Both the position numbers and the translations under genes were made by a program. Shown here one piece after another: positions 60,421-64,000 of a stretch of 64,000 bases of DNA (positions are counted from its first letter, which is position 1; each line of letters opens with the position of its first letter). The notes beneath the pieces are model-generated. The model made no database searches. It was given only the letters and a program-made list of their open reading frames with translations, and was not told the DNA's origin. The stretch comes from Bosea sp. AS-1 (lineage in GTDB: Bacteria > Pseudomonadota > Alphaproteobacteria > Rhizobiales > Beijerinckiaceae). The stretch covers positions 3,196,501-3,260,500 of the forward strand of contig NZ_CP022372.1 in the NCBI RefSeq assembly GCF_002220095.1. Direction: 5' to 3'.

Positions 60421-60693
60421 ATGAATCCGAACGCTCAACCTCACAGCAGCGCCTGGGTCAGCTTCACCTACGCGTCGTTCTTTGCCGCCGCCGGCCTCGT
60501 CGTCGCGGGTATCCTCTTCCTGCCGCTGGACTGGTGGGCAAAGGGCTATCTCGGCATGGGCGTCGCCATGCTTGTCCAATCCTGCATCACGATGACCAAG
60601 ACGGTGCGCGACAATCACGAGGCGGCCAGACTGGTGAACCGCATCGAGGATGCCCGTACCGAGCGGCTGCTGATGGAGACCGGCAAGGTCTAA
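60421..60693 (+). CDS. YiaA/YiaB-family two-helix membrane protein
   Basis: 90 residues; GGAGACC precedes the ATG. Two helices (FTYASFFAAAGLVVAGILFLPL and GYLGMGVAMLVQSCITMTKTV) are joined by DWWAK and followed by a cytoplasmic RDNHEAARLVNRIEDART tail, the YiaAB two-helix domain. It lies 46 bases behind the pspA-like gene and is probably its partner in membrane maintenance under the same TetR protein. Confidence 0.88.
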   Translation: MNPNAQPHSSAWVSFTYASFFAAAGLVVAGILFLPLDWWAKGYLGMGVAMLVQSCITMTKTVRDNHEAARLVNRIEDARTERLLMETGKV

Positions 60694-60709
60694 TGGAGTT
60701 CTGACGAGG

Positions 60710-60732
60710 GCGGAGCGTTTCCGACGCTCCGC
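60710..60732 (+). terminator. Terminator-like hairpin after the yiaAB-like gene
   Basis: GCGGAGCGT and ACGCTCCGC form a perfect 9-bp stem with a 5-base loop (TTCCG), 16 bases after the stop codon. There is no T-run, so efficiency is uncertain; it separates the pspA operon from the acyltransferase gene. Confidence 0.5.
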
Positions 60733-60830
60733 TAACCGCCACTTAACCGCGTACGAACCGCAGCGGCAGCCCGCAACGATTGCTTTGCCAATCCCTGCGA
60801 GCCTCCGCCAAAGCCTCCCTCGGAGCTGCC

Positions 60831-63800
60831 ATGTTCGACACCCTGCTCTTGAAGCGCCGCTTCGCGCCCCTGTTCTGGGCGCAGTTCTTTTCCGCCTTCA
60901 ACGACAACTTCCTGAAGAACGCGCTGGTCTTCATCATCCTCTACCGGATGCAGGGCTCGCATGGCGAAGCGCTGGTGACGCTGGCCGGCGGCCTGTTCAT
61001 CGCGCCCTTCTTCCTGCTCTCGGGGCTGGGCGGCCAGATCGCCGACCGTTTCGACAAGGCCCTGATCGCGCAGAGGCTGAAGCTGGCCGAAATGGGCGCA
61101 TCTGCCGTTGCGGTCGCCGGCTTCTGGTTCCATTCCGTGCCGGTACTCTTCGTCGCGCTCGGCCTCTTCGGAACGATCGCGGCGCTGTTCGGGCCGATCA
61201 AATACGGCATCCTGCCCGACCATCTGAAGCGCGAGGAACTGCCGGCCGGCAACGCGCTGATCGAAGGCGCGACCTTCATCGCCATCCTGCTCGGCACCAT
61301 CGCCGGCGGCCTGACGGCGCGCGAGGGCGGCGACGCCGCCTCGCTTTCGGCGCTGATCCTGGTCTTCGCCGCCGCCTGCTGGGGCTCGACCCTCTTCATC
61401 CCCAGGACCGGCGCCGCCGCACCCGACCTTGCCATCGACCGCAACATCATCCGCTCGACACGCGACCTTCTTGTCGATCTCTGGGGCGACGCCCGCCTGT
61501 GGCGCACCGGCGTCATGGTCTCGCTGTTCTGGCTGATCGGCGCGGTGGTGATGTCCCTCCTGCCCTCGCTGGTGAAGAACGGCATGGGTGGCACGGAGAT
61601 CGTGGTCAGCATCTATCTCGGCCTCTTCGCGATCGCGATCGCGGTCGGCTCCGGCATCGGTTCGTTCCTGTCGAGCGGGCGCATCGTATTGCTGCCGGTA
61701 CCGATCGCCGGCTTCGTCATCGCCCTGTTCGCGCTCGATCTCGGCTGGGCGATCTCCGGCATCGCTCCGCATGTCCCGGCCGTCGAGGCGGGACCATTCT
61801 TCGCCAACCCATCCGCCTGGCGCGTCGCCATCGACCTGACCGGCCTCGCCATCGCCGGCGGCGTCTTCATCGTGCCCTCCTTCGCCGCCACCCAGACCTG
61901 GGCACCGGCCGAGAAGCGGGCCCGCATCGTCGCGGCGGTTAATGTGCTGTCCGCCGCCTTCATGGTGGCCGGCGCCATCGTCGTCGCATTGCTGCAGGCT
62001 GCGGGGCTGACGCTGGCGCAGCTCTTCCTGATCCTCGGCGCCTTCACCCTCGCCGCCTCCGTCTGGATCCTGCGCGTTCTGCCGACCAATCCGGTCAGCG
62101 ATGCGCTCTCGATCGTGCTGCGTGCCTTTTACCGGCTCGAGGTCACCGGCCAGGAGAACATCGCCAAGGCCGGACCGAACGCCGTCATCGCGCTCAACCA
62201 TGTCAGCTTCCTCGACTGGGCGGTGGCGCTCGCCATCCTCGACAAGGAGCCGGTTTTCGCCATCGACCACGGCATGGCCCAGCGCTGGTGGGTGAAGCCC
62301 TTCCTGCGCATGACCCGCGCCATGCCGCTCGACCCGACGCGCCCGCTGGCGACACGCACACTGATCAATGCCGTCAAGGACGGAGAAAGCCTCGTGATCT
62401 TCCCAGAAGGGCGTCTCACCGTGACCGGCAGCCTGATGAAGGTCTATGACGGCGCCGCCATGATCGCTGAGAAGTCCGGCGCCAAGGTCGTGCCGGTCCG
62501 CATCGAGGGGCTGGAGGCGACCATCTTCTCCCGCCTCACCCGGGAGCAGGTTCGCCGCCGCTGGTTTCCCAAGCTTCGCGTCTCGGTGCTGGAACCGGTC
62601 GCCCTCACCGTGCCGGAGGAGCTCAAGGGCAAGGCGCGCCGGCAGGCGGCAGGCGCGGCGCTCTACCAGATCATGTCAGACCTGATCTTCCGCACCACGC
62701 CGATCGACCGCAGCGTCTTCGACGCCGTGGCCGAGGCGGCCGGCATCCATGGCTGGAGCCGCGTCGCGGTCGAGGATCCATTGACCGGGGCGCTGACCTA
62801 TCGCCGTCTCATGATCGGCGCCCATGTGCTCGGCCGCAAGCTGATGCCGATGGCCGAGAAGGGCGAGGCGATCGGCGTGATGCTGCCCAACGCCAACGGC
62901 GCGGCGGTGACGCTGCTCGGCCTGTTCTCTGCGGCCCGCGTACCGGCGATGATCAACTTCACCGCCGGCGCAACCAATGTCGCCGCCGCTTGCAAGGCCG
63001 CGCTGATCAGGACCATCGTCACCTCGCGCGCCTTCGTCGAAAAGGGGCGCCTGACCGGGCTGGTCGAGGCGCTGCAACCTGATGTCCGCATCGTCTATCT
63101 GGAAGACGTTCGTGAGACGGTCAGCTTGAGCGACAAGCTGAAGGCCTTCTGGGGTCATGGCCAGGCGCTCGTGCCGGCGACGGGGGCGGATCGCGCCGCG
63201 ATCCTGTTCACCTCGGGCTCGGAAGGCACACCGAAGGGCGTCGTCCTGTCGAATGCGAACATGCTCGCCAATGCGGCGCAGGCCGCCGCGCGCATCGATT
63301 TCGGCCGGCGCGACAAGGTCTTCAACGTCCTGCCGGTGTTCCACTCCTTCGGTTTGACGGTGGGGCTCGTCCTGCCGCTGGTCTCCGGCGTGCCGGTCTA
63401 TCTCTACCCCTCGCCGTTGCACTATCGGATCGTGCCGGAGCTGGTCTACGGCTCGAACGCCACGATCCTGTTCGGCACCGACACCTTCCTCTCCGGCTAC
63501 GCCCGCGCCGCCCATCCTTACGATCTGCGCTCGCTGCGCTACATCCTCGCCGGTGCCGAGCCGGTGAAGGAGGCGACGCGACGGACCTATATGGAAAAGT
63601 TCGGCCAACGCATCCTGGAGGGCTACGGCGTCACCGAGACCGCGCCGGTACTGGCGCTCAATACGCCGATGTTCAACCGCTTCGGTACGGTCGGGCGGAT
63701 CATGCCTGGCATGGAGGCGCGGCTGGAGCCCGTGCCGGGTGTCGAGGATGGCGGGCGCCTCTCCGTACGCGGCCCCAACATCATGCTCGGCTATCTGCGC

Positions 63801-64000
63801 GCCGAGAATCCCGGCGTGCTGGAGCCGCCACCGGAAGGCTGGCACGACACCGGCGACATCGTCACCATCGACCGCGACGGCTTCATCACCATCAAGGGTC
63901 GCGCCAAGCGCTTCGCCAAGATCGCCGGCGAGATGGTCTCGCTCGCGGCGATCGAGGGCATGGCTGCCGAGCTCTGGCCCGATGCGCTCTCCGCCGTCGC
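60831..64000 (+). CDS. MFS-acyltransferase-acyl-ACP synthetase fusion (Aas/LplT type), 3' end outside window
   Basis: At least 1,056 residues; the frame is still open at the window edge. Residues 1 to about 410 are an MFS transporter of the LplT type (LFWAQFFSAFNDNFLKNALV). A PlsC-type acyltransferase follows, with H457-x4-D (NHVSFLDW) and FPEGRLT from 524. From about 640 comes an AMP-binding domain with LFTSGSEGTPKG near 792-803 and GYGVTETAPV. In E. coli LplT flips lysophospholipid and the separate Aas reacylates it; here both are one chain, a known bacterial fusion. Confidence 0.93.
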   Translation, partial: MFDTLLLKRRFAPLFWAQFFSAFNDNFLKNALVFIILYRMQGSHGEALVTLAGGLFIAPFFLLSGLGGQIADRFDKALIAQRLKLAEMGASAVAVAGFWFHSVPVLFVALGLFGTIAALFGPIKYGILPDHLKREELPAGNALIEGATFIAILLGTIAGGLTAREGGDAASLSALILVFAAACWGSTLFIPRTGAAAPDLAIDRNIIRSTRDLLVDLWGDARLWRTGVMVSLFWLIGAVVMSLLPSLVKNGMGGTEIVVSIYLGLFAIAIAVGSGIGSFLSSGRIVLLPVPIAGFVIALFALDLGWAISGIAPHVPAVEAGPFFANPSAWRVAIDLTGLAIAGGVFIVPSFAATQTWAPAEKRARIVAAVNVLSAAFMVAGAIVVALLQAAGLTLAQLFLILGAFTLAASVWILRVLPTNPVSDALSIVLRAFYRLEVTGQENIAKAGPNAVIALNHVSFLDWAVALAILDKEPVFAIDHGMAQRWWVKPFLRMTRAMPLDPTRPLATRTLINAVKDGESLVIFPEGRLTVTGSLMKVYDGAAMIAEKSGAKVVPVRIEGLEATIFSRLTREQVRRRWFPKLRVSVLEPVALTVPEELKGKARRQAAGAALYQIMSDLIFRTTPIDRSVFDAVAEAAGIHGWSRVAVEDPLTGALTYRRLMIGAHVLGRKLMPMAEKGEAIGVMLPNANGAAVTLLGLFSAARVPAMINFTAGATNVAAACKAALIRTIVTSRAFVEKGRLTGLVEALQPDVRIVYLEDVRETVSLSDKLKAFWGHGQALVPATGADRAAILFTSGSEGTPKGVVLSNANMLANAAQAAARIDFGRRDKVFNVLPVFHSFGLTVGLVLPLVSGVPVYLYPSPLHYRIVPELVYGSNATILFGTDTFLSGYARAAHPYDLRSLRYILAGAEPVKEATRRTYMEKFGQRILEGYGVTETAPVLALNTPMFNRFGTVGRIMPGMEARLEPVPGVEDGGRLSVRGPNIMLGYLRAENPGVLEPPPEGWHDTGDIVTIDRDGFITIKGRAKRFAKIAGEMVSLAAIEGMAAELWPDALSAV

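Noticed and set aside
60732..62270. Long minus-strand open frame opposite the Aas-like fusion
   Set aside because: The plus strand carries clear MFS and acyltransferase motifs; the antisense product has none.
1..64000. Search for rRNA, tRNA, CRISPR arrays, insertion sequences, prophage or attachment sites
   Set aside because: I saw no regularly spaced repeats, transposase/integrase proteins or tRNA-like cloverleafs; gaps between genes are short.

Overview
The window looks like chromosome of a high-GC alphaproteobacterium of the order Hyphomicrobiales. Gene content and style (many ABC and TRAP importers with dedicated catabolic genes, GntR/IclR/SorC/AraC regulators, a dispersed intergenic inverted repeat, an ECF sigma/NrsF pair) would suit a Bosea- or Bradyrhizobium-like soil bacterium; the genus is an inference. 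Coding density is very high. I saw no rRNA, tRNA, CRISPR array, transposase or phage gene.

Layout. (1) 0-9.3 kb: end of an EamA transporter, then a GntR-controlled catabolic locus with divergent arms: an SDR dehydrogenase and TIM-barrel enzyme one way; a small unknown protein, a polar amino-acid-type ABC importer, a type II dehydroquinase, a Gfo/Idh/MocA dehydrogenase and an aldo/keto reductase the other. Dehydroquinase plus an AsbF-like TIM barrel suggests a quinate/shikimate-like cyclitol acid. (2) 9.4-14.5 kb: siderophore uptake (AraC regulator, TonB receptor, small protein, RhtX/FptX-like permease). (3) 14.5-22.9 kb: GntR regulator, SDR, a branched-chain-type ABC importer whose permease and two ATPases are fused into one 841-residue protein, a 3-hydroxyacyl-CoA-dehydrogenase-type enzyme and a BKACE cleavage enzyme; together these form a beta-hydroxy acid to beta-keto acid cleavage pathway resembling carnitine degradation.

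(4) 22.9-41.3 kb: the most unusual region. It holds two CUT1 (Ugp-like) ABC importers, with only one ATPase between them, two calcineurin-like phosphodiesterases (one GpdQ-like), a GDPD-type phosphodiesterase, an inositol-monophosphatase-fold protein lacking a metal Asp, a HAD phosphatase, two polyol dehydrogenases of different superfamilies, a xylulokinase and two SorC-family regulators. Clear operator-like sequences sit before both operons. I read it as a system that imports phosphodiester-linked polyols, cleaves them, and feeds the polyol to the pentose phosphate pathway.

(5) 41.4-50.6 kb: ClC antiporter, NrsF and an ECF sigma factor on the minus strand; then a secreted esterase, a TPP enzyme with a candidate SigF-type promoter and a leader inverted repeat, an OpgC membrane protein, a TTC38-like TPR protein, a membrane protein and a YHS protein. 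(6) 50.7-58.7 kb: an eight-gene minus-strand operon with a TRAP importer, IclR regulator, class III CoA-transferase, enoyl-CoA hydratase and two solute-binding-protein-like proteins without signal peptides. (7) 58.9-64 kb: a TetR regulator divergent from pspA-yiaAB-like genes with three palindromic operators, then an MFS-acyltransferase-acyl-ACP synthetase fusion that runs off the window.
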